64,000 nucleotides of DNA from CAZVGZ01 sp964627605 (GTDB taxonomy: Bacteria; Latescibacterota; MWCZ01; CAZVGZ01). Positions within the stretch are counted from its first letter, which is position 1; each line of letters opens with the position of its first letter. Of this stretch, positions 44,373 to 52,690 are shown piece after piece. The notes under the pieces are model-generated. The model was not told the DNA's origin. It ran no database searches and worked only from the letters and a program-made list of their open reading frames with translations. The position numbers were made by a program, and so were the translations under genes. Location: positions 1-64,000 of the forward strand of contig CAZVGZ010000012.1 of NCBI GenBank assembly GCA_964627605.1, read 5' to 3'.

Positions 44373-45290
44373 CTACCGAATCAGGACCATCCGCCTCGTC
44401 AGTTCCCAACCATCTCCCTTCAGGCGATAGAGATACACCCCGCTGGCGGCTGGGTGGCCAGCGTGGTCAAGACCGTCCCACACTACCGTGTGGTGAACTT
44501 GGTCTACAGGGCCGTCGCTCAACGTTCGTACAAGCTGGCCACCGAGGTTGTACACCGCAAGACTCATCCTCTCGTTTGATGGAGTGCTGAAATGGATGGT
44601 TGTGGTCGGGTTGAAAGGGTTGGGGGTGTTTGGGTGCAGTTTGGCAGTGATGGCGTCGGGCGTTACCTCCGCGCCTATGCCTGTGGTGGTCATGGAGAAT
44701 TCCTGAACGTCGTTCGGAATGTTACTGTGTATGACGCTGCTGCGCACGGTGATTTCAGGGGACAGGTAGGCGTGAACGCCTCCGGCTCCCTCTTTGGCAA
44801 CGTTGTCGTATACTGCACAAAATTCCATGTTGACGACTGAATTCGAGCGCTTCACATACATCACACCACCTCTTTTGTTCGCTTCATTCGATCGAATCAC
44901 GCAGCCTGTCATGACCACCTGACTCCCAATAATAGCCAGGCCACCACCTTCGCGGCTGAGGGTCGATCCACCGATGACCCCTGCTCGATTGTTTTGAACA
45001 ACGCACTGTGTTAACTCGGCTGTAGATCCCTTCAGGTGAAAACCACCACCTCCCACTAAAGCGCGGTTCTTTTCGACCGTGCATGAGTCCATCGACACCG
45101 TACCATTATATGCGGCGAAAACGCCCCCACCGTAGTAGGCGCTGTTATCTATGATGACTGAATTAGCCATCTCCACGCCCCCTTGCCTGTGGGTGTCGAG
45201 ATACAGGCCCCCACCATCGTGAGCCGAGCCGCCACTGATGCGGCAATATCCAAAGCGGCTTATAGTTTCTCCGGTGATCCTAAAACGTAA
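44373..45290 (-). pseudogene. 5'-truncated beta-helix protein with T9SS-like sorting domain
   Basis: C-terminal part of a surface or secreted right-handed beta-helix protein. Open from about 45290 (RFRITGETISRFGYCRISGG) without a start or signal peptide. Repeated strands follow (SAYYGGGVFAAYNG, GGGFHLKGS, EGGGLAIIGSQVVMTG). The last ~90 residues form a FlgD/Por-secretion-like domain: HPNTPNPFNPTTTIHF, then AVYNLGGQLVRTLSDG and ASGVYLYRLKGDGW. An upstream stop and a glycerophosphodiesterase start in another frame show its 5' half was removed by deletion. An internal ATG at 45176 cannot provide export. Confidence 0.7.
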
Positions 45291-45481
45291 TCAATCCCCA
45301 AATCTATCGCCGCCTGAAACGACGACAACGTATTCTGCGCGGCTGCCTGATGCGCTCCCCTGTGGGCGATTGTGACGATCCGCTTTCTCTGTGAATCCGG
45401 CATCTCATCCGATCTCCTGGCGCATCCCAAATGGATTAATAAGACTGTCGCAACCAGTGGGGTTAGGTATCTGACGGCCAC
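45287..45481 (-). pseudogene. 3'-truncated glycerophosphodiester phosphodiesterase lipoprotein
   Basis: The first 65 residues of a GDPD-type enzyme. GTG 45481, a lipoprotein signal with lipobox IHLGC, then the diagnostic TIAHRGAHQAAAQNTLSSFQ and AAIDLGIDYV. In intact enzymes a catalytic Glu and more than 200 residues follow; here the sequence crosses into the beta-helix remnant out of frame and ends at 45260. It begins nine bases after the ABC permease stop, so it was the last gene of that operon. Confidence 0.72.
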
Positions 45482-45490
45482 TTTCGGTAA

Positions 45491-46882
45491 TCAACCTTTC
45501 AGACCTGTCAGAGTCACGCCCTGGATGAAATAGCGCTGCGCGAAGAAAAAGAGCGCGACTACCGGGGCGACCATCACTACTGACGCCGCCATGAGCATCC
45601 CGTACTCGGCGCTGTGGGAGTCTTTGAACATGTAGAGGCCCAGGCTGATGGGCATCAGCTCTTTGGAGTTGACGTACAAGAGCGGCCCAAAAAAGTCGTT
45701 CCAGGTGCCCATAAACTGAAAAATCGCAATTGCCGCCAGAGCTGGCTTGATGAGCGGCAACATCACCATTCGCCAGACGCTAAGATATCCGGCACCGTCG
45801 ATTTTTGCGGCATCTTCGAGATCGTTGGGAATCGAGAGCATGAACTGCCTCAATAGAAATATGAAGAAACCTGAGCCGAACGTGCTTCCTAGAAACAGCG
45901 GTCCCCAGGTGTTGTAGAGCCCCAGTTCGCGCCATATCAGGAACTGGGGGATCATCACCACCTGCCCGGGGACCATCATTGTCGCCAGCAGAACGCCAAA
46001 AACGACGTTCCTTCCAGGCCAACTGATGCGACTGAAGCCGTAAGCTATCAGGGAGCAACTAAGCAGTTGGAGTGTGATGTTCAGCAGCGTCAACACCACG
46101 GTGTTAAACATGAAACGCCCAAACGGAATGTAGGACAACGCATCTTTGTAGTTGTCGGTGTATTTACGCCAGACCGCTCCTAACCACGACACTTTTGAGA
46201 GGGTAATGCGCAGCGCGATCACGCCTGGATTTACGTCTGCTTCAGTGTTTTGGCGCGTCAGCCGAAGCACCTCACGCTCCTCCTGACGCGGTGTCGTCAA
46301 CTGCCACGACGCACTCTTGAGCGCTTCGGTGCTCAGGAGCGCATGATCGTCTGAAACCCAGGTGCCGACGCTGGTGGCGACCTCTGCTTGAAGCTCGTGG
46401 AACGAATGGTCGGACTTGAAAGTCACCTCCACGCGGCGCAATCGCTCCACCGGAACAGGGGAATCGAAAGTGGCTTCCATGACCACCGCATCAGCCTGCC
46501 TGAAATCGTAGGGGATGCGCAGAATGCTACGCGACTCAAACGTATCGCTCGCCGCCTCGATTTCAGGCGTAACCACACGCCATAGTGATGAAGCGCTTTC
46601 TACCGGGTAGTCAGACAGCGTTATATCCTGAACGGTGATAGCGCCCAAACCGAAAAACTGCTCGGTGGTTTCGCCACGCCATGTATACATATATGGCGAC
46701 TGCTCGACCTTTTGAGGCACTTCTGGAATCCACTGCGGCGGCAGGACGAACATCTCCTTGTCCGCTTTGAAGCTGGTGGTAATCAGCCAGAAAAACGGCA
46801 GTGAGAACAGGATGCAGCCTGTCCACAGCATGACGTGAACTCCCAATCGCTGGCGATTTTTTGCGCTCTTCTGGCTCGGCAT
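45491..46882 (-). CDS. ABC sugar-type permease with large extracytoplasmic insertion
   Basis: A 463-residue MalG/UgpE-type permease of a CUT1-like importer. The C-terminal 220 residues are a standard permease with about five helices and the EAA loop LEDAAKIDGAGYLSVWRM that contacts the ATPase. Unusual is the stretch between helix 1 (about 16-38) and helix 2 (about 262): some 220 residues instead of about 50, mostly beta-rich (DAVVMEATFDSPVPVERL, VEVTFKSDHSFHELQAEVAT), likely an added periplasmic domain. The partner is the fused binding protein-permease at 47762-50443. No ATPase gene is in the window. Confidence 0.85.
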   Translation of the reverse strand: MPSQKSAKNRQRLGVHVMLWTGCILFSLPFFWLITTSFKADKEMFVLPPQWIPEVPQKVEQSPYMYTWRGETTEQFFGLGAITVQDITLSDYPVESASSLWRVVTPEIEAASDTFESRSILRIPYDFRQADAVVMEATFDSPVPVERLRRVEVTFKSDHSFHELQAEVATSVGTWVSDDHALLSTEALKSASWQLTTPRQEEREVLRLTRQNTEADVNPGVIALRITLSKVSWLGAVWRKYTDNYKDALSYIPFGRFMFNTVVLTLLNITLQLLSCSLIAYGFSRISWPGRNVVFGVLLATMMVPGQVVMIPQFLIWRELGLYNTWGPLFLGSTFGSGFFIFLLRQFMLSIPNDLEDAAKIDGAGYLSVWRMVMLPLIKPALAAIAIFQFMGTWNDFFGPLLYVNSKELMPISLGLYMFKDSHSAEYGMLMAASVVMVAPVVALFFFAQRYFIQGVTLTGLKG

Positions 46883-46918
46883 TTTTTTCTTTTTTTCCTT
46901 CGTTCTATAGTGTCTACG

Positions 46919-47050
46919 TTATTCTGACCGGCTGTGAAGCGCTGCGAATTTGGCGACCCGACTGCCAATGCTCATAACTCTCTCGCGCACGTCGTCGTCC
47001 TTTAGCTGCATATCGTCATCAAAGGCGCTGCGGGCGTTTGGAATCGAGAC
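46919..47050 (-). pseudogene. 3' tail of a putative NADPH-dependent FMN reductase
   Basis: After the TAG that ends the FG-GAP remnant the same frame continues VSIPNARSAFDDDMQLKDDD, then VRERVMSIGSRVAKFAALH, to TAA 46919. This resembles the C-terminal helix region of NADPH-dependent FMN reductases (pattern PNA..AFD..G.L.D...RER). It has no start. The identification rests on this short stretch and is tentative. Confidence 0.4.
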
Positions 47051-47571
47051 CTACTCCGGGAGTACCCAGACGCCAATCACCGCAACGTCGCCGGACGCCG
47101 ACACTGAAAAACCAAAAAATCGTCTTCCGCGCCGTCGGAGGTCAGGAGCTTCGCCTCCTCTGTCCAACTGCTGTCTGTCTGACGCTCGTACACGTAAACC
47201 GCGCCAGCATTGCTGTAATTGTCGTCGTCAAGGTAGGTGCCCATCACGGCAACGTCGCCGAACACCGACACCGAAGAACTGAACTGGTCATCCGCCGAAC
47301 CGTCGGACGCCGACAGCTTTTGCTGCTCAGTCCAGCTGCCATCAGCCTGACGCTCGAACACATACGCTGAGCCAGTGTTGAAGACATCGTAGTCATCACC
47401 AACCGCACCAATCACGGCAACGTCGCCGGATAATGACACCGAACCGCCGAACTGGTGACGTTCCGCGTCGTCGGAGGCAAGGAGTTTCTGGATTTCGGTC
47501 GCGGAATCAGTCGCCCCCACCAAAGCCAACATCAGTCCGCATCGCACCGTCAACTCGCAACAACAATGCAT
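47051..47571 (-). pseudogene. Frameshifted and truncated FG-GAP repeat protein
   Basis: Front part of a secreted FG-GAP (beta-propeller) protein. ATG 47571 has GGGAGGTG upstream. After a short signal, blades repeat: KLLASDDAERHQFGGSVS, LSGDVAVIGAVGDDYDV, GSAYVFERQADGSWTE, KLSASDGSADDQFSSSVS and so on. At an A6 run (47114-47119, T6 in the coding strand) the frame breaks: the next blade continues one frame over (FGFSVSASGDVAVIGVW) and TAG at 47051 ends it. The missing rest was deleted. It sits between the two ABC importer genes. Confidence 0.75.
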
Positions 47572-47761
47572 CTCACACCTCCCAATCGTTCCCCCGATTG
47601 GTGAATTCCGCCGGTGTCTCTCAACGAAAATCCTGTCACTACCAATATAGACGGACGAAAGCTCCGTTTTGATGAATCCGTCGACCAGCTCACCATGCCG
47701 CCAGTGTGAGAATCCCGGTTGGCGGCATCAGTACCAGTGTCAAATATACGCTCATCTATCA

Positions 47762-50443
47762 TTACCTTTCGCCGCCTTCGTAGTGGACCCAGCGCGGCGC
47801 GAGTTTGAGTTGGACCATTGTTAGGAGGAGGATGATTACGAAGAGAATCCACGCCATCGCCGAGGCGTAGCCCATGCGCAGATACTGGAATGCGTTGTTG
47901 AACAGGTAGTAGACGTAGAATAGCGTGCTGTCCACCGGGCCGCCTGCGGTCATTATAAACGCCTGAGTGAACACCTGTAGAGTGCCGATGACGCCCATTA
48001 TCAGGTTGAAAAAAATGTAGGGGCTCAGCATCGGCAGCGTGACGTGGACGAACTGAGACCAGTGGCCTGCACCGTCAATCTGTGCGGCTTCGTAGAGATG
48101 GTCGGGAATCCCTTTCAGCCCTGCAAGCCAGATTATCATGCTTGACCCAGCACCCCAAAGCCCCATGACTACGATAGCGGGCTTGGACCAGTCCTCGCTC
48201 TGAAGCCAAAGCGGTTGGCCGATGCCAAAGTTGTCCAGAAGAATGTTTAGCATCCCACTGGACGGATGGAGTACCCATATCCAGAGGATTGATGACGCTA
48301 CTGCAGGCACTATCGCTGGCAGGTAGTAGACCGTCCGGTAGAACGACATCCCCTTGATGTTGGCGTTGAGGAGCATAGCGATCGCCAAGCCCGCCGCCAT
48401 TCCCACAGGCACTCCGATCATCATAAAAACGGTATTCCACAGGGATTTCCAGAAGATCGGATCGTTTGTAAACAGCTCGACATAGTGCTCTACTCCGATC
48501 CATTTGGCTGGACTGAGCACGTTGTATTCGGCGAAACTCATCACTATCGACACCACGAACGGCCCTGCCATAAGCAGCACGAAGCCGAAAATCCAGGGCG
48601 AAATGAACCCGACGCCCGCTGCTAAGTCGCGGCGTTGAACTCGGCCCAGATGAAACCGCTTGCGTTTGAATATCCACATCGCGGCGATGGCCAAGATAAT
48701 GAGCGCAACGCAGGTCAGAGCGACGCTAGTCCAGTCGACAAGACCGCCAGCGCTGGAGTTGATGAGCCGGTCGAGTTCGGCCTGTATTGTGGCGGTGCCC
48801 AATTTGAGAGCGGTTTCAGGCGTCAGTTTGTGATAGGTCGCCATATTGATGGCACGCCCTATCTCGTCCCAAAGCACTTGTGATGCAGGAGTTACATCCC
48901 TGAAATCAGAGTACTCCATCATCGCCGCGCAATCGTGGTACCCCTGCTTCAGTCGTTGGGGAAGATCGGGATTGGCGTCGATGAAAATTTCAGCGAGCGT
49001 GCGGCCTATTTTTCGGTTGGCGGGTATGCCCATCACATAGGGTCTACCTCTGCTTCTGTTGTAATTAAGCTGAGTGCGCGTGCTTAGACTGGCGGCTTCA
49101 ATGCTTGTCATGAACTGTATGAACCGCCACGCCAGTTTGGGGTGCCGAGCGTTCCGTGGGATCGCGTAGGAGAAGCCACCGGACCACGTTGTGGGTTTTC
49201 CTCCCGGTGGCAGTGGCGTGGGCATCACTCCGAATTCGGTCTGTGGTTTGTATCGCGCAATAGTGCCCAGGAAGCCGTTTGTGGAGACCACCATCGCGAG
49301 CTGGCCGGTGAGAAAAGGGTTTAGAAACTCGCCCTGGAAGCTGGAGCTAAAACCTTCGATTCGAGGCCGCCCGCCGAACATGTCGTAGAACTGTGTCATC
49401 CACGTCAGCGCCTCGACTATCGCGGGATCATCCAACGTGCATGTTCGCCCATCCCCACTCATAAACCGCCCGTGGTTCTGCCATGCGTACATGTGGAGCC
49501 AGACGTTGCCATAGATAGGAATAAACCCGATCCGCAGGTACCGCCACGCCTCTGGCGGATGAGCGATCCCGTCGTCGTCAACTATCCCTTGGCGTCGGTC
49601 AGTGATCGTAAACCTGTGCGCGTTCACCATCTCGCTGGACCACTCTACCGGAAGCACCAGATTGCGGGGGTCATCCAAAATCAACGCTCTGGCTTCCGAG
49701 TCGGGCATAGCCACCAGAAGGTTGAACACTTCCACGTCGCGCCAAGTAGCCGGGCTGATCAGACCGCCTTTTTCATCCAAGAGGCCCGCTGTGATCGCTA
49801 CATCGGTCACCGCCAAGCGCAGACTCCACTGGCCCAACTCCCGCCAGGATTTTGGCGGCTGAGGGTTGCCCAGGCTGTCGATCAGGTCTACGCGGCGAAG
49901 CTCGCTAGAGCTGTAGAAAAGCGCCCTGTCATCTGTGCCATTGGGAATGGCGTAAGTCTTGTTGTTATAAACAGTTTCATTCCAACAGGCATCGAAAAAA
50001 CTGCTCTGCTGGATGGCGTGTGGTCCGGTTTGGCTCTTTAGAAAGTCGTCGAGAGTAAGGAACGCATCCCGCGCCGCCCAGCTCGACACTGTGAACCGGT
50101 CCTGATTGATCACATCCGGCGCTGCTCCCCCAACTACCGCAGTAAGCATTTTTTGGGGGTTTTGACCGCCCCCGGCAGGACTGGTTTCGACTTTGACGCC
50201 GGGGTTGGCCTGCTCGAACGCGTCCACCGCAGCGAAAAACCCGACCCTGCCCTCGCCCTCGCCTATGCCCCATACCACCAGTGTTGTGTCAGCGGCGTTG
50301 GCCGGACCCGTCAAACATATTAAAGCGGCAATTGTGAAAAGAAGTGGATATCTGACACGCGAAAGGAGGCGGTGAGTTCTGAGTGCACGAAGAAATCGCT
50401 GCGACCCGCTGAGGTCTGCCATCGGCGTTGAACTACTAGGCAT
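47762..50443 (-). CDS. Fused ABC solute-binding protein and permease
   Basis: An 893-residue fusion. Residues about 28-50 are a signal/membrane segment, then a family 1 extracellular solute-binding domain to about 590 (TTLVVWGIGEGEGRVGFFAA; PDVINQDRF; MVVSTNGFLGTIARY; NARHPKLAWRFIQFMTS). A linker helix (about 598-617) leads to a MalF/UgpA-type permease (about 628-893) with six helices and EAA loop EAAQIDGAGHWSQFVHVTLP. Normally these are separate proteins; fusion tethers the receptor to its channel. The partner permease is 45491-46882. Cargo unknown: sugars or glycerol phosphates are typical for this group. Confidence 0.88.
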   Translation of the reverse strand: MPSSSTPMADLSGSQRFLRALRTHRLLSRVRYPLLFTIAALICLTGPANAADTTLVVWGIGEGEGRVGFFAAVDAFEQANPGVKVETSPAGGGQNPQKMLTAVVGGAAPDVINQDRFTVSSWAARDAFLTLDDFLKSQTGPHAIQQSSFFDACWNETVYNNKTYAIPNGTDDRALFYSSSELRRVDLIDSLGNPQPPKSWRELGQWSLRLAVTDVAITAGLLDEKGGLISPATWRDVEVFNLLVAMPDSEARALILDDPRNLVLPVEWSSEMVNAHRFTITDRRQGIVDDDGIAHPPEAWRYLRIGFIPIYGNVWLHMYAWQNHGRFMSGDGRTCTLDDPAIVEALTWMTQFYDMFGGRPRIEGFSSSFQGEFLNPFLTGQLAMVVSTNGFLGTIARYKPQTEFGVMPTPLPPGGKPTTWSGGFSYAIPRNARHPKLAWRFIQFMTSIEAASLSTRTQLNYNRSRGRPYVMGIPANRKIGRTLAEIFIDANPDLPQRLKQGYHDCAAMMEYSDFRDVTPASQVLWDEIGRAINMATYHKLTPETALKLGTATIQAELDRLINSSAGGLVDWTSVALTCVALIILAIAAMWIFKRKRFHLGRVQRRDLAAGVGFISPWIFGFVLLMAGPFVVSIVMSFAEYNVLSPAKWIGVEHYVELFTNDPIFWKSLWNTVFMMIGVPVGMAAGLAIAMLLNANIKGMSFYRTVYYLPAIVPAVASSILWIWVLHPSSGMLNILLDNFGIGQPLWLQSEDWSKPAIVVMGLWGAGSSMIIWLAGLKGIPDHLYEAAQIDGAGHWSQFVHVTLPMLSPYIFFNLIMGVIGTLQVFTQAFIMTAGGPVDSTLFYVYYLFNNAFQYLRMGYASAMAWILFVIILLLTMVQLKLAPRWVHYEGGER

Positions 50444-50589
50444 AGGTTAGATCCGCAGGTTTGGTTGGTGTGGCGTGGAAGTGGGCATCCAGATATGGGT
50501 ATTGAACTGTATGCGTCAGCAACTCGCTGGGCAACACCTTCACAGACATGACTAAAGCTGCACCACGACGGAGCGGTATGGCGCTTCGG

Positions 50590-51140
50590 TCAACTTCGCT
50601 TGGTGGCGACGACGAATGTCCGGTCCCGGTCAAGGAATGTACCGTACGACATCAGCCGCTTCTCGTCAATTGAGAAGAGTGTGTCGATTACATCCAGTAC
50701 CCTACAAGCCCGTCACCTTCGTGGGCTGGTGGGTGCGATTCAAAAAAAGCGTACCCTCTGGCACCAAAAACGCCGCGCATTTCGAGAAATACGACTCGAT
50801 ATCCTGAGATGTATTCTCGTCAAAAGTGGAGTGGTTGGCGAACGAAAGAACGAAGTCGTATTCGGGTTTGGCGTCTAACTCTTCAAAACTGGATGTCCAA
50901 AAATGGGCGTTGTCTACACCTAGATTGTCAGCGGCGGCAATGCCGATGTCGATGTTGATCAAAAAAGGGTTGAGGTCGAATCCATCAGTCTTGGCTGCGG
51001 CTACCGACAGCGACAGAAACCCTGAATTGCAGCCTATCTCCAACACACGTTTGGCCTTGACGTGATCGGCAAGTTCCATCGAATCGACGCGGCCCTTGGT
51101 ATCGCGAAGACCGGTTATTCCCAGCGCATAGGTGGGCGGC
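50590..51140 (-). pseudogene. Class I SAM methyltransferase with two frameshifts
   Basis: Remnant of a SAM-dependent methyltransferase. It begins without start near PPTYALGITGLRDTKGRVDS and carries the SAM motif RVLEIGCNSGFLSLSVA, then FDLNPFLIN and FVLSFANHSTFDENT. At a seven-A run (50742-50748, T7 in the coding strand) the frame breaks; FFESHPPAHEGDGLVG continues in the second frame and VLDVIDTLFSIDEKRLMSYG, then TFLDRDRTFVVATKRS, in the third, ending at TGA 50590. The 5' end is cut just beyond the terminator of the sulfatase operon. Confidence 0.75.
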
Positions 51141-51156
51141 TGTCCAATCAAAAACA

Positions 51157-51199
51157 CAAAAACCCGGAGGAGGTGGTAGTGACCTTCTCCGGGTTTTTG
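51157..51199. terminator. Strong bidirectional terminator
   Basis: An 18-base stem (51157-51174 with 51182-51199, one G-U pair) around a seven-base loop. The stem has A5 on the left and T5 on the right, so it can terminate in both directions. It ends the minus-strand operon whose last gene is the sulfatase (51232). Confidence 0.85.
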
Positions 51200-51231
51200 T
51201 CTTTGGCAGGGTGTGGAGTATCTGTGGTCGA

Positions 51232-52617
51232 TCAAGCGAGCAGTCGAGATTTGGCGATCTGATGCTTGGGCCAACCGCCGTCAGGTTCACTAAGCGCGTA
51301 GGTGTAGGGGGCCATCCGGTGCTGCTCATCGACTTCGTACCCATACTGGTCCAGATGTTCTTCCGGTGGCAGAAAACCGTCATCAAGACGTTCGAGCCAA
51401 TCGTCGAGCTCTCTATCCAACCCCCGCTCAATCTCAGCCATCTCCGGGTTGCCGATGAGGTTGTTTAGCTGATCGGGGTCGCTGATGTTGTCAAACAGTA
51501 GCCACGGTCCACCTGGATCACGCGCATACGTGTACTGCTCCGTGCGCACCATCCTCCACGGCTTCTCAACCTGCTCTGCAAACGGCACCATTATCGAGAT
51601 AAACGCCGATGATGGTCCGCTCTGATTACCTGCAATCACGCCTGATAGATCCGCCCCTTCGACACTTCGGGGGCACTCAATGTCCATCCACGACAGAAGC
51701 GTCGGCATCAGGTCTGGTATGTTCACCAACACTCCGGATACATCGCCGCTTTCCAGCGCTCCTGGATGGCTGACAATCAGAGGCACAAGAACCGACTCGT
51801 CCCACGGCCACTGTTTGCGATACCGCCCGTGCGCCCCCAACATATCGCCATGATCGGAGGTAAACACCACGATCGTATCATCGCTCAACCCCTGTGCCTC
51901 AAGACTGTCTGGAATCCGCCCGATGTTGTCGTCAATGGCGCTTATGTGGGCGTAATATCCAGCCAGATCGCGTCTGTTGTCCGGTGTATCCGGTGTGTTT
52001 TCAGGAAGCTCTATTTCATCGGGATCGTAACTGTCAATCCACCTGTCAGGGAGCTGGTCGTAAGGGTTGTGGGGAGGCGACCAGGACAGAAACAGGCAGA
52101 ACGGATTTTCGCGTGATTCGATCCAACGCAGAGCCACGTCAGTTTCGTAGTCGACGCAGTATTCGTCGGTCATGATAAGCGAATCGGTGTCTTCGTAATA
52201 GTATGGCGACAGGTAGTCGCGGTGGTCGCAGTTGATGGCATGCCAGAAATCAAACCCAAACCGTCGCGGGCCTGGTGGCGTAAATGTATAGCGTCCTGGG
52301 CCGTCCAAATGCCACTTGCCCACGTAGCCGGTATCGTAGCCTTCGTCCCTTAGAACATGGGCGATCGTGATCTCATCGATGGACATCTGAATGTCGTTTA
52401 GAAAAACGCCAGTCGATTGGGCATATCGGCCGGTCAAAAGACTCGCCCGCGCCGGTGTGCAGACCGGCATGTTCGTTGTTCCGTTTACGAATCTGACGCC
52501 GCTTTCAGCCATCCGATCAAGGTTGGGTGTTTTGACCTGCGGGTTGCCGGAGCAGCCCATATCCTTGGCGCGCATTTGATCGGCGAGAACGAAAACGAGA
52601 TTTGGGCGATCTGGCAC
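51232..52617 (-). CDS. Sulfatase
   Basis: A 461-residue type I sulfatase. The formylglycine signature is CTPARASLLTGR (Cys53), and metal/sulfate-site segments are PNLVFVLADQ, GYVGKWH, SPPHNPY and VVFTSDHGDMLGAHG. GTG 52617 is chosen because GGAG lies upstream and MPDRPNLVF is a typical N-terminus; the longer open frame reaches into the upstream gene. There is no signal peptide, so it is probably cytoplasmic, as for choline- or phosphonate-sulfatase relatives. A maturation enzyme is needed and is not in the window. Last gene of the minus-strand operon. Confidence 0.88.
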   Translation of the reverse strand: MPDRPNLVFVLADQMRAKDMGCSGNPQVKTPNLDRMAESGVRFVNGTTNMPVCTPARASLLTGRYAQSTGVFLNDIQMSIDEITIAHVLRDEGYDTGYVGKWHLDGPGRYTFTPPGPRRFGFDFWHAINCDHRDYLSPYYYEDTDSLIMTDEYCVDYETDVALRWIESRENPFCLFLSWSPPHNPYDQLPDRWIDSYDPDEIELPENTPDTPDNRRDLAGYYAHISAIDDNIGRIPDSLEAQGLSDDTIVVFTSDHGDMLGAHGRYRKQWPWDESVLVPLIVSHPGALESGDVSGVLVNIPDLMPTLLSWMDIECPRSVEGADLSGVIAGNQSGPSSAFISIMVPFAEQVEKPWRMVRTEQYTYARDPGGPWLLFDNISDPDQLNNLIGNPEMAEIERGLDRELDDWLERLDDGFLPPEEHLDQYGYEVDEQHRMAPYTYALSEPDGGWPKHQIAKSRLLA

Positions 52618-52690
52618 AGGCTTCTCCGATGTTGGTTGTTGCTTGGGTTTGACGGTCTTTTCAAGGCTTCGCGGTGCTACCTCACCGTCC

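Noticed and set aside
45491..50443. Naming the importer Ugp (glycerol-3-phosphate)
   Set aside because: Only the GDPD remnant points that way; CUT1 binding proteins cannot be told apart by eye.
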